In this document: piece after piece, positions 39,516 to 53,850 of the stretch
Layout: every line of letters starts with the position of its first letter
How positions within the stretch are numbered: position 1 is the first letter of the stretch
Assembly (NCBI GenBank): GCA_023079485.1
Contig: CM041084.1
Location: forward strand, 35,190,609 to 35,254,608
From: Archilochus colubris
Taxonomy: Eukaryota > Chordata > Aves > Apodiformes > Trochilidae
Direction: 5' to 3'
Length of the DNA stretch: 64,000 bases
Made by a program: the position numbers and the translations under genes
Notes under the pieces: generated by a model
The model's database searches: none
Seen by the model: only the letters and a program-made list of their open reading frames with translations
What the model was told of the DNA's origin: nothing

Positions 39516-42500
39516 TACAGTTTAAACTTGTTGATAGTAATGCATTTTAATTTCCAGTGCATAAGATAACTTACTTGAAACGTGCTAATTCCTCATACCC
39601 ACCCTATTCCTGATGACATTTTCTTTTTTAAAAGACATTTAGAAGAATTCCAGGAAATAACATAAAACTGGCAAGAAGGCTCAAATAAAGTAGATCCTTT
39701 CAGCAATACAGGACCTGAATTCCTCATGTAAGTGTTAGTTTTGTACAAACTTTCTTTCAAAAGAGCCCAGTTTCCTACATAACTTGCCTTTGTACCAGGG
39801 AGAACTGGTGACCACTGTTTCAGATGCCAGCTCTAGAACGAGTGCATGGGTGGCAGCAACCTCACAATGTGTCTCACTGGCTTGTTTCTCCCCTGGGTCC
39901 CACTCACTGAAGTCTGAGAGTTTCCTTTAGCCAAGCAATGCTCTTACTAGAAAACAGATGTCAAAAAAACTGAAGAGGCAATGTCACTACATCTACAGGA
40001 GTCAAGATTATTTCCAGGGTACTTTGGATTACAGAAGTTGTTCAAAGGACCACTTAGGGGCATAACACATTATTAGCAGCTTTTGAACTTAGGGTGGTGA
40101 CAGCATTTATGTGCTGACTGAACTTCACCAAGACTATGAACCAAGGGAACAGCAATGAGCAGATGAAACAAACACTGCTTCATACAGTAGATTTCATAAC
40201 AAAATAAGCATTACATAAGGTGTTTCAAGATGGCAATCATGTTCCAAGCTAAACAGGGTCAGTTCTGAAAATGGGAAACCAATTACTTACTGTACAGCCT
40301 TAGGTTTGTTGGAAGAAATGAGCTTCATTCCTGAGTTAAGAAAGGACAGGGCAGAAGGAAGAGGCCCTTGTCAAGTCAAAAAAACTCAAAAGAACTATGC
40401 TTGGATTTGGATTTCAGTTAAGCTTCCCTAGGGAAGAATAATGAGTCCACAGGAACAAGAAACATGAACTCTGCAATAGGGTCAAATTGAAGTTAACACA
40501 CAGGAACTTCCTTCTGACAGAGCACTACTAAGCAGGCAACCAAGGATACAAAGATGTGCTTCCTAAATTTTTAAAAAGTGAGGACTAGAAATAAATTGTA
40601 CAGAAACTATCCCACACTTCCTAACCTTCCATCAGCACTGCAAAGATATGAATATAGGGGCAAAACCTTCTGCCTGTTACAGTTCTTCTAGAGCACGAAA
40701 CTCTGATGTGGAAAACAAAGGTCATGAGAAACATATTTGGCATTCATATAAGACTGTATATCCAAAATAACTTTTTTCTGGGGATGTCAGCCTAACTTCT
40801 TGCTCCCTTACTTGTCTCATAGATTCAGGAGAACACTCAGATGAAAAAAAAAGATAACAGGATACACAGAAATAAAGAGCAACTAGGGAAGAAATTAAAG
40901 GCTGCCCTATTTTACATGAGACACAAGTCAAATCATTACAAAATACAGTATTTTAGAAGTAACACCTCCAACTTGCAACAACTTCAGAATGAGCCACAGT
41001 GATCAGAATTTAGCTCATTAAAAAGCAGATGAGCAAATCTTTAATCCATTCTGCCTGAGAGCTAAAGACAAGAGTGCAGTGAAGTACAAACACAACAGTT
41101 AAGTAACTTCTTTTATTTCCCAGGAACTAAATTACAAATATGCTATGGGACTGTTTGAGCTCTTTAGGACATGTTCAGCTGTGCTAGACCCACACTGATA
41201 TGAAAGAACAAACAGAACGTGGTGATGTCAGAATGATTTTGAGGTACAGGAAGAGTGTATCCCGTGCAAAACTACATGTCCCCAACACTAAACTGCCTCC
41301 TGCCTTCAATGGCTTTTACCATGGTAAGAAACCACAGGGGTGGCAAAAATATACAGAAGAGAGCAGAGAACTGGGACAGTCTTGAAGTGTAGGAGGATCT
41401 CAGCAACAGAACAGCAGTTTGACCTGAAAGACTTCCTTGGCGTTTCTTAAACATTTTATAGTCAAGACTGAACTAAGGCACTTCATTTCAGTGAGGAAGA
41501 AACATTCTCCAGGTGAAATAACTACCTTGTTTCTGCTTCATTACTCTTAAACATTTCTACAGAGTTACAGAAGATGAAAAAAAAGCACTACCTATGCTAT
41601 AATGCCACTACAGAACTGTTTCATGTTAGCCAGAAGCAAGCAGTTAATATTCAGTGTGACATACATTTTCAATGCAACAAAAAGTCAATTGAGAAGTTAT
41701 TAAAATTGCATCCTTGTTCAAACTCCATGTAAGCAACACTGGCTTCGCAGTGCATAATAAAATTAACAAATTCATTTTTAGTAAATTCACAGTCAGAGAA
41801 AATTTTTACTTACTACTTTGTTGTGAAAATATGGCTACTCTCTTTGTTTGGGTTTTTAAAAATATATTAATTTGCAATGGAGTAAGATGCTAAACCTGTG
41901 CTAAAAGCCTCTGTTACAAAGAGAAGAATTACAGGGTTAGTTCTTTCTTGAAAGCAAGCAACTGTCCTCTCTAACAGCTTTTTGCTACTACTTTCTTTGA
42001 AGAATATCCTTTATTTTTCATTTATTTTGTTTGTAAACATCTGGCTTATATGCCCTTAAAAGCAATGGACATTTTTGTTGCTCAGACAAATTAGTTAATA
42101 TGACAGTTAATTCCTACTCCCAAACAAGTCCTGTTTCCTGAGTTAGATTTACATAAAATCTTTGAGACTTCCACAATGTGTTTGATCAGATAGAGACAGT
42201 GACACAGCAAACACTTCACAGCAGCAGCTTCAAAGAACTTCAAATTCCTCTACATCAAATAGAATCTGAGGATGAGCAACACACTCAGACTACAGAGAAA
42301 CAGTAAATATACATTTTAGCTATTAAAATTTAAATTTTTGTATTTCAAAAAGGCATCTTCATAACCCCATAATCAAATGGCTTCTACCAACAGAAACCTT
42401 TCCATGTCTAGAAAAGCATTCTAAACAGTCTCAGAATTGGATATTTATGGAAATAAGCTGACTTCTGGATTGTCATTTTGTTTTCATGTTAGCCATACCC

Positions 42501-43763
42501 TTTCTGAAGTTACAAATGCAAAGAAATTTTCTGCTGTAATGATGTAAAATTTTGCTACCAGTCCTGACAGATAAGCCCATATTTCTACTCTGACTCAAAG
42601 AACTGAGGAACAGAATCAAACACATTGAAACTGATACACAGGATCTATACCAGTTTTGCCTAAATACGAATATACTGAGATAATCAAAGATAGTGTCAGA
42701 ATAAAAGTACAGTAACACAATAAACCCTGAAATCAAATCCAAATTCAAGCTTTCTAATACTAGTAAGCATTGGGAAAACTTTGGTTTGTTCTCATAACAA
42801 AATCTATGTATCTTTAAGGATGGTGATTATATCAGATCATAGCTGCATTATTTTAACCCAGTTTTCACAATTCATAGTGAAAAGAAAGGCTGAACATCAG
42901 TGCAGCCTCTCAAGCTGATTCCTCATCAAGTTCATACAGCCTATGCTGAAATTCTCTCTACAAAATTTTCTGAACTAGAATCAGTGCAAGATGGATCACA
43001 GCTAGGGGAGTGTGCCTACTCACACTATTCCTACACCATGTGGATACGTAAATATAATTTAAATGTGCTACTTTTTATAACACACAATAGGACACAACAG
43101 ATGCTGCAAAATTTGAAACATGCACAATGCATCTGCCTTCACTAAAATGGACATAACCTGCTAATTTCCAATCTGGCAGACTATTACAGCACCAAAAATA
43201 ATTTTAAGAAGGCAGCTAATAACAAATTGCAGGGTTCATTTCAAATTCCCCAGTATATATAAAAAGGTTATTGAAAGCAACACCAGTCTGGATGGCAATA
43301 GTATTCAAGCTACCAGTACCATCTCTAACAACTAACACCATGTGATACTGGAAACAAAACTTAAATAATTTGGGGGATTCCAGGAGTTAGTAGGACTTCT
43401 GGCTGCAGTACTATCCAACAGGATATTTTGACAGTAAAATGGAAATTACATATATTGTTTTGACTTAAAATATTTACACCATTGTAGGACTGTCTTCTAC
43501 ACTGTTAACTTAGTTAATACAATTTGTGAGAGGCCACTCTCCCATGACACTACAAATTATTTTTTCATAATAATAATATGATCAAACTTGTTTCTCTCAG
43601 TAACAGACCTTCAGATACTTAAAACTGCAAACCACCAAACTCTAGTGCAGTGTTTCAACTGCAGAAAATGTACACAGATTTCTACTGTCAAACTGACAGA
43701 ACTAGAAGCAGTAATTATACTGAAAATGAAAGCATACTGGTTTCATTTGGGTTTTTTACTCAC

Positions 43764-43872
43764 TTTCTTAATAAAATCAGGTATCTCCTTTTTGTCTGAA
43801 AGTTGGCTTAAAGAGGAGCAGCACTCTATCTCCAAGACATATCCTTCACTATGGCCATCACCTTTTGGAGAC
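43764..43872 (-). CDS. RFTN1: RFTN1 exon 4
   Basis: This 109-bp exon completes the split Arg codon of exon 3 and encodes residues 63-99, ending in phase 0. The acceptor is CTTTAG and the donor is AAA|GTGAGT. Visible residues include GHSEGYVLEIECCSSL and IPDFIKK; the human counterpart reads similarly around EGYILELDCCSSL and IPEFIKK. The two adjacent cysteines followed by two serines are retained. A GT at 43872-43871 directly after the acceptor AG is simply the start of the exon, because the reading frame requires these bases. The exon joins cleanly to IQDAASQG in the next exon. Confidence 0.96.
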
Positions 43873-46124
43873 CTAAAGAGACAGATAGAAAAAAAGAATC
43901 AGTTGAATCAGCTCCTCTTCTTAACACTGGATACCCACACATCCCCTCTATAAGTATTTTCCATGGAAAGGTAACCTTCAGACCAAACTTCAGTCTCAGC
44001 ACATTCACTACCTTCAGCTCAACACAGTTCTGACAAGCAGCAGCTACAACATCTCACCTGCTTGCAAAGGAAGGAAACATCACCAAAGGTGGTGAAATGC
44101 CTCAAGGGACTTCCAGATTTCTTAATCTGTCTAAGAAACATTCTGTCAGCTTGGCATCTATGGCCAAAGCTCAAGGAGATGCACAGGTGATGCAACTCAG
44201 AACAGGCAGAAAAGCATCTTTCAGTACAATGGGATAACACGTCTGGGTCCCAAAAGACAGCTTGACATAGGGCTTTGTTTCACAGACAGTAACTAAAGGA
44301 ATCCCTTCCCTTATCTACCACCATTCTGTGTCAGCATTTAAAAACCAAGGGCTAATCAAAGCAGTCTATCCTTCAGTCTCACCTTATGTTTTGTTGTTGA
44401 AAAATGTAAAGCTACGCCTGAAATACCTTTTCTTTCAGAAGACACTAACTCCTAAAATGATTCAAAGCATATGGCATTTGCAACACACACTGGTGAACAA
44501 ATCATTGCTGTGAAAACACACTACTGATCGAAATATGCCAAGGGAAGGTTTGGAAGTTATCCTGAATCATCTTGAATAGTCCATAGGTGTGCACTGAAAA
44601 ACTGTGCTACCAAAGGCAATTTTCATCTCCTCTGGACTTCCATGCAAGGAAACTGATACACCTGACCAACACAGGAAATCTGGAATATCATTTGTTTTAG
44701 CAAATTTATTAGCTCTTTAGGAGAACTGATAAAGGAACATACAAAAGTAAAAGCTATCCTATAATTCTTTGAATTAACAAAGCAGCTATCTTAACATCCC
44801 ATGGGGAGCATCAAAAGACCTAGACTGAAGTAAAGAACTAACACTTGCCAGCAGTCACTTGATGCACTGGGTACCTACAGGATAAGAATAAAGGTGCAAA
44901 AGTTAGAACTGAACCAGCAAAACAACAACATGGACTTTGCAGGCTTGCCATGCTTGCAAAAACAAGTCTGTGTAAAAGCCTTGTTCTTGGACTGAGATTA
45001 CGTGAAACACTTCAACTACAGATAACACCAAGGGGCTTTCCCAAGATGCTAACAGCTACTTGGAGCCACACTGCTACAGACTGGCAGTGTGTATCCTAGG
45101 CAATACTGAAGAAATTTTCTGAAGCATCACATGACATTACATTTTGTATTTGTTCCTACCCCTTTCATACAGGCTATTCCCTCATTTCACTTCTCTCATC
45201 TCTCTTACACATGGGACAGGTGGTACCAGACTGGTTTGGGGACAGTGGAGCCCTTTCCCTTCCTGCTTTTCCCCTCCTTCCTAGGTTCTTCCATAACTTG
45301 TGGTCCTATCCTGTTCTTGCCTCCAAACAAAAATTCTAACAAAACACTGGTGTCCATAGAAACTCTCCAAACATCTAAATAGGATCTACAGAAACATTCA
45401 GAAATTAATTTAATCAGCAAAGAATAACTTTGTAAAGGAAAAAAAAATCCTGTCAGTGAAAACACATGAACTGCAGACAACAATTTTTGCTCTTGTAGAG
45501 AAAGTCCTAGTTAAGATCACCTGTGCTGTGCAGATATTCTACCACCACTGAACTCAAAAACATAAAAATAAACTTGGGAAAGTCTCCCTGCTAGAGTATA
45601 TATTGTTATACCTACATTTTTTTCTAAAATCTTAATATGAACTGTAACCCTTAATATGAAATATAACCCTGATGTTATCTAGCCATATTCCCAAGAGAGT
45701 TAAGTGTGAGCTAGGGCTCTTCAACGCTCTAGCAATCAATAAACCATCAAGATACAGCAATGCTAGGTCCATACAACACCAAACAGAGCAAAACAATTCT
45801 ACAGTGCTTTGGTTGTTGTACAATAACAAACCAGAAGTGGGTAAGTAGGAAAAGGCAGCAAGGAACCAAGCCCTTTTTAGACAGCCAATGCCATTCTGGA
45901 GGGAGGACAACACCAAGCCTCTACAAATGTGAGGACAAAACACTTCCCTTGCCAGGGCAACCCCACTGTGCTAACCACAGCCCTTTTCCAGCCTGGCTGA
46001 GGAAGTCATACTCCCAGCCTGGGGACTCTGAAATAAAACCACTCACATTCAAAGTTAAGATACTAAATCTCAAAAATTAAGTACGTGCCATACTATCCAC
46101 GTTTATTTACATGCAGAAAACACC

Positions 46125-46610
46125 AAGATGTGTATAGGGTTGGGATGCCATCCAGAGGGACCTGGACAAGCTTGAGATGTGGGCCCATATGAACCTCATG
46201 AGATTCAACAAGAGCAAGTGAAAAGTCCTGAACCTGCAACCCCCAGTATCAGCCCAGGCTGGGGGATACTGAGAGTAGCCCTGCAGAGAAGGACTTGGGG
46301 GTAGCAGTCCATGGAAAGCTGAACACAAGCCAGTGACAGGATATGGGGTAATGGTTGGAAACTGAAAGAGGGTAGATCTAGATTGGATACAAGGAACAAA
46401 TTTTTTATCATGAGGGTGGTAAAACACTGGCATATATTGCCCAGAGAGTTGGTAGATGTCCCATCCCTGGAAACATTCAAAGTCAGGTTGGATGAGGCTC
46501 TAAGCGAGCTGATCAAGTTGAAGATGTCCCTGCTTGTTGCAGGGGTTGGACTAGATGACCTTAAAAGGTTCCCTCTGACACAAACCATATTTTGATTCTA
46601 TGATTTAACA
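46125..46610 (+). mobile_element. CR1 LINE 3' end, internally degraded
   Basis: In the plus direction it reads CAGAGGGACCTGGACAAGCT, then GGGCCCATATGAACCTCATG and GGACTTGGGGGTAGCAGTCC. Further on come CATCCCTGGAAACATTCAAA, GGTTGGACTAGATGACCTTA and the tail ATTCTATGAT. These are the ordered landmarks of the CR1 3' region and terminus. It is antisense to RFTN1, shorter than the intact 3' region, and carries many substitutions. It is not functional. Confidence 0.93.
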
Positions 46611-49600
46611 TCAGGCCCAGGAGCAGGAAAAACAGGAGAAACCCAGAGGCACAATCCTTCCTGTACACACTCTTTTACTGAAGCTTTTTCTTCTCACAGT
46701 GTTCAGGTCTTCACACAAACCATGGCACTGCTGTAAAGACTTCAGGTGACAAACATGAAGCCTTGCTAGCTACAAAAGAACAAGACAGGCTTCATTTTCA
46801 TGTTTAGATCCAGTGATTATCTGTAAAAACAAACTTTTTTCAACCTACATTGATGAGGTTTATACACAGGTATGGGAATAATGGAATAAATGGAATATTG
46901 AAATAATGAAATAAAGCTCTCCTAATCCCTCTCCCCCCCTTCAAAAGCTCCCTGGACTGATTTGGTGCAGTGCTTGGAGGACCCACTTCCAAATTATTTG
47001 AAATAAATATTATTTCAATAAAATTACAATCATTTTTTACTGCAACTGCTTAAAATTATGTTTATTTTTCCTTCTTTAACAAGCACCTACTTTGAAATAC
47101 AGTTACTGCTTGTAAATATTTAAGCAAACAGAAGGCAGTGAACTCTTTCTCTGAGAGTCTCAAAGTTACCTCTGCACTAAAGCTCAAGAAAGAAACTGCA
47201 TTAAATACCACTGCATTCTGTTAAGAACATTATTATACAGAATACATATAACAGATCCTGCTAAATGCCATGAAATTTTAAGTGAAAATCTTCCAATAAG
47301 TGCATTACCAAAAAGTATTTTTCCATGCTTTCAAGTAAAATCTCTCCATATATGTTAAAGACAAGCCTTTGTCTATACTGGTAGTTTTCACCTTTTTAGG
47401 AAAGAAACAAGAACCTATTACTCTGTCAAAAAAAACCCAACCAATCAGAACAAAAGCCTACTGGGAGTATTTTAAAATGAAAGCAATTGTTTTACGTAAA
47501 GTTAATTACCACTTTCCCATCACGAAGTATGTCTCAATAGAAAGCAAAAGAGAAAGAGAAATGCTGAGACCAGTTAAGTAAAAAAAAATGTTTGAAAGAT
47601 CTTTCTTCTGGATGTACAGTCGGCAATTTCTTACTCTTCCTCCTTGTAGGTTGAAAATCTGAATTTTCCTCCCTTCATTATCCACAATTCAAAGAGTGTT
47701 TATTACCTTTGTTCCTCTAACAAAAATCCTTAGATTAAATAAAACTGGCCCATCCCTGAACGACGTACACCTGGATAGCTTCATGGAAACTAAATCAAAC
47801 TGAAGCAGCTGGTACACCCCAACTAATTATAAAGCCCTGTACTCACTATAATGTATTTTGTGGTACTGAGAAGGAAACAAAAGGGACAATGTGAACAACA
47901 CCAGCACTTTGCCTGCAATGGAGAAGGGTGGAGTCCTGCTCACCACCCCAGGAGAGGATCACCACAGTTAGCCATGGAGACTGACAGAAAATTTCACTGT
48001 GTGCTATACACTTTGGGGTTTTATTTGTTTTTCTTCCTTTGTTACAGTTTTTTGTTTAGCAATTTTACCAAAGAAGGATTTTTCTTACTCTGTAGGTACT
48101 CTCAGTGACTACCATGGACAACCTTAAGCAGGTGGTGACAAAGAGCTAAGAGGGAATTCCATTCCTGCCATGGTGCAGACTGACAGCATTTGCAGGCACA
48201 TCAGGGCCAGGATAAGCAGGTACCCTCAAGTGTTACTGATACAGAAAAGGTTGAGGACCACAGTACTAAAAGAAGTGGCATCCTGAAGAAGATCTCTAGT
48301 GCTACTAAAGAAGAAAATACATAAAATAAGTAAGATTTCCACTTATAATTGGAAGTTCACTGGCCAAAAATATTTTACGATGGTTGTTTCAGTAGGCTGT
48401 CATTTCCTGTACAGCTGTTTGCAGTTAAAGGCCATTTCATGGCAGATAAACCATTACCAGCTGTAGAGTACCAGTAACTTCCACTGTAAATATTAAAGTT
48501 GACAACTCAGTGTCTGTTACAAACTGGGTTTCCAATCTTTTGCTGATACAAGAAGGAAATAAGGAAGCCAACATTTGGTCCCAATCTTCCTGAGGTCTTC
48601 TATGCCCATGAATTTGGAAAGCTGAAAGCACATCTGTAAACTGCATCTAAAAATGACTGTTTGATTAAGATAAGGCTGGGAATATGAGTGCAGTTTTGAT
48701 ATTTTGCACTACACAGGAACTGGTTTACAGTCCAAAATGTAACTGTAGATTTCCGACAAACTGATCTACATTACAAAAAATTAAAACCACAGCCAGGTGA
48801 TTCACATGAGCAGTTTGTATCTGTGTAATTCCAGCTTAAAAATCTAGCAAAAACAGAGTTTCTGAAAACCAACTAGGTAGCAAGTAAAAATTCACTGGCT
48901 TTATGATGACCACCCAACATGCACACAATTTTTTATAAAAACAAAAGCAGGCTTATTGTATAATAACAACCTCAACTGTAACCCATGTGACACTGTTTTA
49001 ACTTTAACTAATGATTTTCTTTACTAGCAATTTTCATTTATAGGAAACTTCATTGCTGGAATATATATTATTTGCTAGTAAAATTTATAAATTTTTTTAA
49101 TGACAGCATACAGAATTTCTTGAGAGAATTTCAGGCATGTATGGATACATGGGCATCTTTAAAGTGCAATGTTTATAATTTTGAGAACACAGATGAAAGA
49201 ACATTTATTTTGGGTCAATGTTAGAAGTTGTTGCAAGGAAATAAGTATTTCTTTGAACCTGAACAAATAACAAGCTTTTAAAGCTCAAGCCATTGTCCCT
49301 TGAGCTAAAGGAAGGTATCTGTTGACCCTTGGGTACAGTATAAATATTATTTTTTCAGCAAGCTGAAATCAGCCTGCTGAGAGCAACAACACACACTGCC
49401 TTTGCACACAAAACATGTTTGGTCCCAATGCTCATGAAGGCAAGATCAGACATTTGCCATCTTCAAGCCTAAATCCTACATGAAAACCAGATACACACTC
49501 ACATATATATACATGCCCACACATACATTTACATTTAAATTAAAAATGTAACAATGCCAAGTATCCACTTCACCTATCCAAGCAAGCACAGAAGAGATCA

Positions 49601-49689
49601 ATGACATTTTTTGTCAGACTATATTTTTGAAACGCCTTTAACTGGAATTGCTGTATTTCTGCAGAAATCTTTTGTAGCACATTTCAAGG

Positions 49690-50090
49690 CCTATGAAGGA
49701 GAAGGGAGCTGGGAACAGTTGGCATGGATGTAGCAAGGGTAAATCATACTTGACCAACCCAATTGCATTTTAATGTTAAAATGAGCAGATCTGTGAACGA
49801 GCAGAGGAAGGGCCGCAGCCGTCATCGACGGCAATTCTAGCAAGAAGCTCAGCGCTGCCTCCCACGCTGTTCTTGTATGGAAGTCAGGGTACTACAGTCT
49901 GGAAAACCAAATGAGTGAAAAACAGTTCCATGGTTAATGGTGACACCCTGTCTGGAGGCCAGTGACAAGTGGAGTCCCCACTTCTGGGTCTGTGACCTTG
50001 GGCCCTGTCATCTTTAACATCTTCATGAATGACACGGTGACATCGGAGTCAGGGATGCAGGGATGTGCCTGAGTGTGGGCTCCACATAGA
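49690..50090 (+). mobile_element. CR1 LINE fragment, reverse-transcriptase region
   Basis: The plus strand retains AATCATACTTGACCAACC, a GTGAACGAGCAGAGGAAGGG segment, AAGAAGCTCAGCGCTGCCTCC-like sequence, and GTGACAAGTGGAGTCCCC. In one frame the last part reads VTSGVP and, after a disturbed stretch, LGPVIFNIFMND. These match the CR1 reverse transcriptase around VTSGVPQGS-LGP-LFNIF-ND. There are stops and small insertions. It is GC- and CpG-richer than the intron around it. The right-hand boundary is uncertain and could extend towards 50275. Confidence 0.8.
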
Positions 50091-51932
50091 TGTGGCATGA
50101 AAAGTTTTCTCATGGAAAATGAAGAAATACTAAGAAAAAAAAAAGAGAAGCTTGCCAGGCAGAGGCACTACTCACTGCTCGAGGCTCTATCCACTGAATG
50201 CTACACAAAGTCAGAGCAAGAACTCCTTGGTTCAAGTGCCTATCAAAAAAGACTGAAAGGAAGATTTCTGGCACGATAAAATGTCTGAAACAGCTAAGAT
50301 TCAGAAAATTTATGAATTGTCAAGTTATTTTTCCTTGTTCTTTGGAAGGCAAACGTGTAAATCCAAATGCCAGAGGAGCAAACCAAGACTTCACAAGGCA
50401 TAATACTTCCAGAGAGAGGCTGCTGCTTCTTCCCAACATAATTATGTCTTTATTTTATTATCTTTCCATAGCTCATCAGTTGCCTAGTAGAATAGTTCTC
50501 CTTTCTTTTGTGGGAAGGGCTGCTAACTACAATTAAAAGGGGAGTATAGCACAACTGGAAAAAGACAAGAGTGAAACAGTTGGTCTTTCAGGTGTGCAAA
50601 ATCAGGATTTCCCCTGACCTAGCTGCCCAAAACCTTCAGTCAACACAACCAAATATTAATACTGACAACTGGAAATACAAAAATAAACAACATGACTACT
50701 CTCTTTTTAAAGTCATTTCACATCACATGTCTAAGCCATTTCAAACTTTAGCATTTACATCATACTACCCTATGTTTACTATAAATTCAGACTTTCCATA
50801 AATCCATTTTCTACATTTTCTGCAAATCCAGACTTTAGATAACACAGAGAACAAAAAAATACAGCTGCAACTCAGAAGACACCATTAACCAAAATCACTT
50901 GAAATTAACATTTCATAGCAGGGGAAAAAAAAAAAAAAGAAAAAGAAAGAAACTGTAAAAATCCTGGTTTACTATTAAACTCTTGAACTCACTCTTCCTC
51001 TGTAGATAAATAAAATTATTTTTGGCCAACTGATGAAAGTTTGCATTTCATCAGGATTCATAAATATAAGGAAATTATAGAAATTGAATCAGAATCATAT
51101 CATCAAGTGAATAACTGGAACACCTGACACCTCATTACAAATAGGGAAAACAGCTGGAAAAGTTGTTTGAGGTAAACACAGAATTCTACTTTTAAGAAAA
51201 ATTCTTAAATTATACTACTTAAGTCTACTTCTGCATGGCAATTTTTCCCTGCTGATTACTTTATTGATTAGAGGCAAAATCTGTAAAAGGGTATGTCCTA
51301 AGACACAGATGGAACTATGGAGCAAAAGTGCACTCTGGAATTCAATTTATATCCCTTCAAATACTGTGCTGAAGCAAGGCATCTGTAAACACATCAAACC
51401 CACTGTATGCAGGTGATTTATGAGCCTGTACCATGTATCCTCTCCTAATGGAAGAAAACAGAAGTTGCTTTCTGGTGCACAGTGTTTGGAAAAGGGAAAT
51501 TAAATATTTTGACAATGAACTTTGAAACTTTACAACACCAGGCAGAGATGTCACACTACAGGGAGCTGGGACTAAATTAAATAAATCAGCTTTGTGCTAT
51601 GGTTTTGTTACAGTTTTGTTCAGAACCCGACTTCATGATTTCTCTGCAGGGAACAGGTGGCAGCAGCCACAAGCTGTCCAAAATACCAACATGCACAAGA
51701 AACCTAAACAGAGACAATAATATTTTAAAATATAAAATATAGAAATAAAAGGACTAAGGCAGAAAGGTTCTTATACACATGAAAACAAACAATCTCTGTT
51801 TCTCGAGGGAACATAATCCCTTCAGTGAAGCCAGACCTTCCCCTACCCTTTCCTCCAAAGAGATACACTGTCACAAATTTGTGCTTTCCAGGGTACCACC
51901 ATATATCCCTTTTCCTGAGATGCTTGTTTTTG

Positions 51933-51985
51933 AGTGTAAATCAGTGTGAACCAATTTTTCTCAAGTGTGAATCAGTGAGAACCAG
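51933..51985. repeat. Imperfect tandem duplication, 31-bp period
   Basis: The 22-mer at 51933-51954 recurs at 51964-51985 with 19 of 22 positions identical; both carry the core AATCAGTG-GAACCA. It is separated by a T-rich spacer. Confidence 0.65.
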
Positions 51986-53824
51986 CAGGCCAAGGGCTCT
52001 ATTTCACACCTGGAGCCTTCCCTACATACAGCAAAAAACCCTGTAAAAATCTGGGCTTGAAGATTTTTCTTTGCATATTTTTTTACAAGATGCCTTCTCC
52101 AAGAAACCCAAGTATCTCCGAACAGTCAGCCAAACAATCAATTGGTTTTAATAAAGCCGTTCATTGAAACTTGAGAGAGTATTCACAAGAGGACTGCAGT
52201 CCTCTTTATCATCTTTATTCCTTTATCCAACTCTATCCTACCTGACTTCCAAACTACTTCAAATCAGCTGGTTAATGGACACAGTGCAATTAGGTGCTAC
52301 ATAAATATTTAAATTGATTATATCAAATGTAACGAGCAATAGCAGAGTCCTTCAACTTCTTAGTAGACTATCTTCATGCCCAGTGTCTCTAAGAATCCAA
52401 TTTGTTTACTTCATTTACTTCAATTGAACATGATATTCTTTGCAATGCAAATGATCATATTATTATTTTTTAAAAATAAATCTGTCCCTTACCTTCATAT
52501 TCTCCCTAGCATTTCTGAGGGACAAACCCTGCTTTCCAACATTTATGGCTTCCAAATACATTAGGAATACATTTTCTTAAATGTCCTACAGCCAGAATGA
52601 CACCTACTGCCTTATTTACCAGAACTGAATACCTAAGATAGTGAAGTCACAGAGATACCAGTACAGTTTAACCACAAAACTATCCTAGCAACTTTAAGTC
52701 ACCTTGAACATACAATGACACAAAAAAATCATGCTAAGTTTTTAAAAACTCGTTGACAATGGCAAAATAGGATAAATCTGATACTTCTCCCATGAGTTTT
52801 AATGCATAACATGTCTAAGCACTGCTTTTCCATTTTACTGTTGAACACACCAAGGCACTGCCAATCTCAACAACAGCAGCAGCCTGTAGTTCCTGATGCA
52901 CATCACCTGCTCTGCTACTAGAGCCTCTTACCTCTGCAGAGGCAATTCTGTAAGACAAAGCCCCCAAAATGTGAGCCAACAGTATTCATTTTTAATCATA
53001 AAACAGGCATATAAAAGGTGCAACACAGATTAAAGCCAAATTCAAGTATTAGTTCTATCTCCATGTACAGAGAAATTACATTACTGTATTGAAAAGGCAA
53101 TAATACAACAATTTCTCTCAATTCAGGCAACAAAAACAGCCAGGTGAAAAACTGCATCTAGTATCTGCCAGACAACTGACAGATGAAGCGAGCAGAGCTG
53201 GAGCCATCCATGGTGAAACAGCTGCAGCAAGAAAGGAGCTGTAGCCTCAGGTGTTCTGCAGAAAGTGGCTGGGAAGCTGGAGTGTGGTGGGCCCCACACC
53301 AAGGTAAAAGCTCTTTGTGACACCGTGGCTCCCCATGAATGGCTGGCCCCACCATTAGAGAAAAGAGCAGGAGACCACCCCGTACTTCATAGCATAAATG
53401 GTGTTACTAATGATCTGCATCCGGACTACTAAAACTGCAGCCGGACTAATCACACTTCTAAAATGTTGCAATAGAAATAAAAGCCCATCTGATAAACAAA
53501 TATCCTAAGTGTAACTTAACTTATACCCAGGAGTTCAACGATTTCATACAGAAACAGACCATAGATGCCAGAGACCTCAGTGAAAAAAGTATAATCTATT
53601 CTTTATCACCAGTGTAATGAAAAACATTAATTAAAAAACATTAACAGTGTGTCTTTTTTTTTTTTCCCTACTGCTGCATATTTTTTTCTCCCCAGCTGTT
53701 CCTGGAATGGGATAAACTCGTAGTCCAAATACAGATGGTCTCTACACAGGCCACAGCCATCTGACATCTGTGCAACACTCATCTCCATTGCACTCTACAA
53801 TGCAGATATTCGTAGCACCCACGC

Positions 53825-53850
53825 ACTATGGAAGAAGCTTCTTCCATAGT
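53825..53850. repeat. Perfect 26-bp palindrome
   Basis: The left arm ACTATGGAAGAAG (13 bases) is followed immediately by its exact reverse complement, with no spacer; the centre is a HindIII-type AAGCTT. The match breaks at the next base on each side. The intron around it is ordinary. Confidence 0.95.

Larger units (their letters stand above)
30377..43763 (-). other. RFTN1 intron between exons 4 and 5
   Basis: This is the largest complete intron (13.4 kb), with donor GTGAGT and acceptor CTTGTAG. It contains A homopolymers at 30895-30911 and 35829-35845, a 10-bp tandem duplication at 33071-33090, and a possible CR1 tail at 39470-39515. Small open frames scattered through it show no homology or codon structure. 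Confidence 0.85.

Noticed and set aside
46107..46588. Minus-strand open frames of 108 and 127 codons
   Set aside because: They are antisense to the plus-sense CR1 3' end at 46125-46610.
53123..53355. GC-richer block with minus-strand open frames, considered as an extra exon
   Set aside because: Exons 3 and 4 already join in phase with conserved protein, and this block shows no homology.
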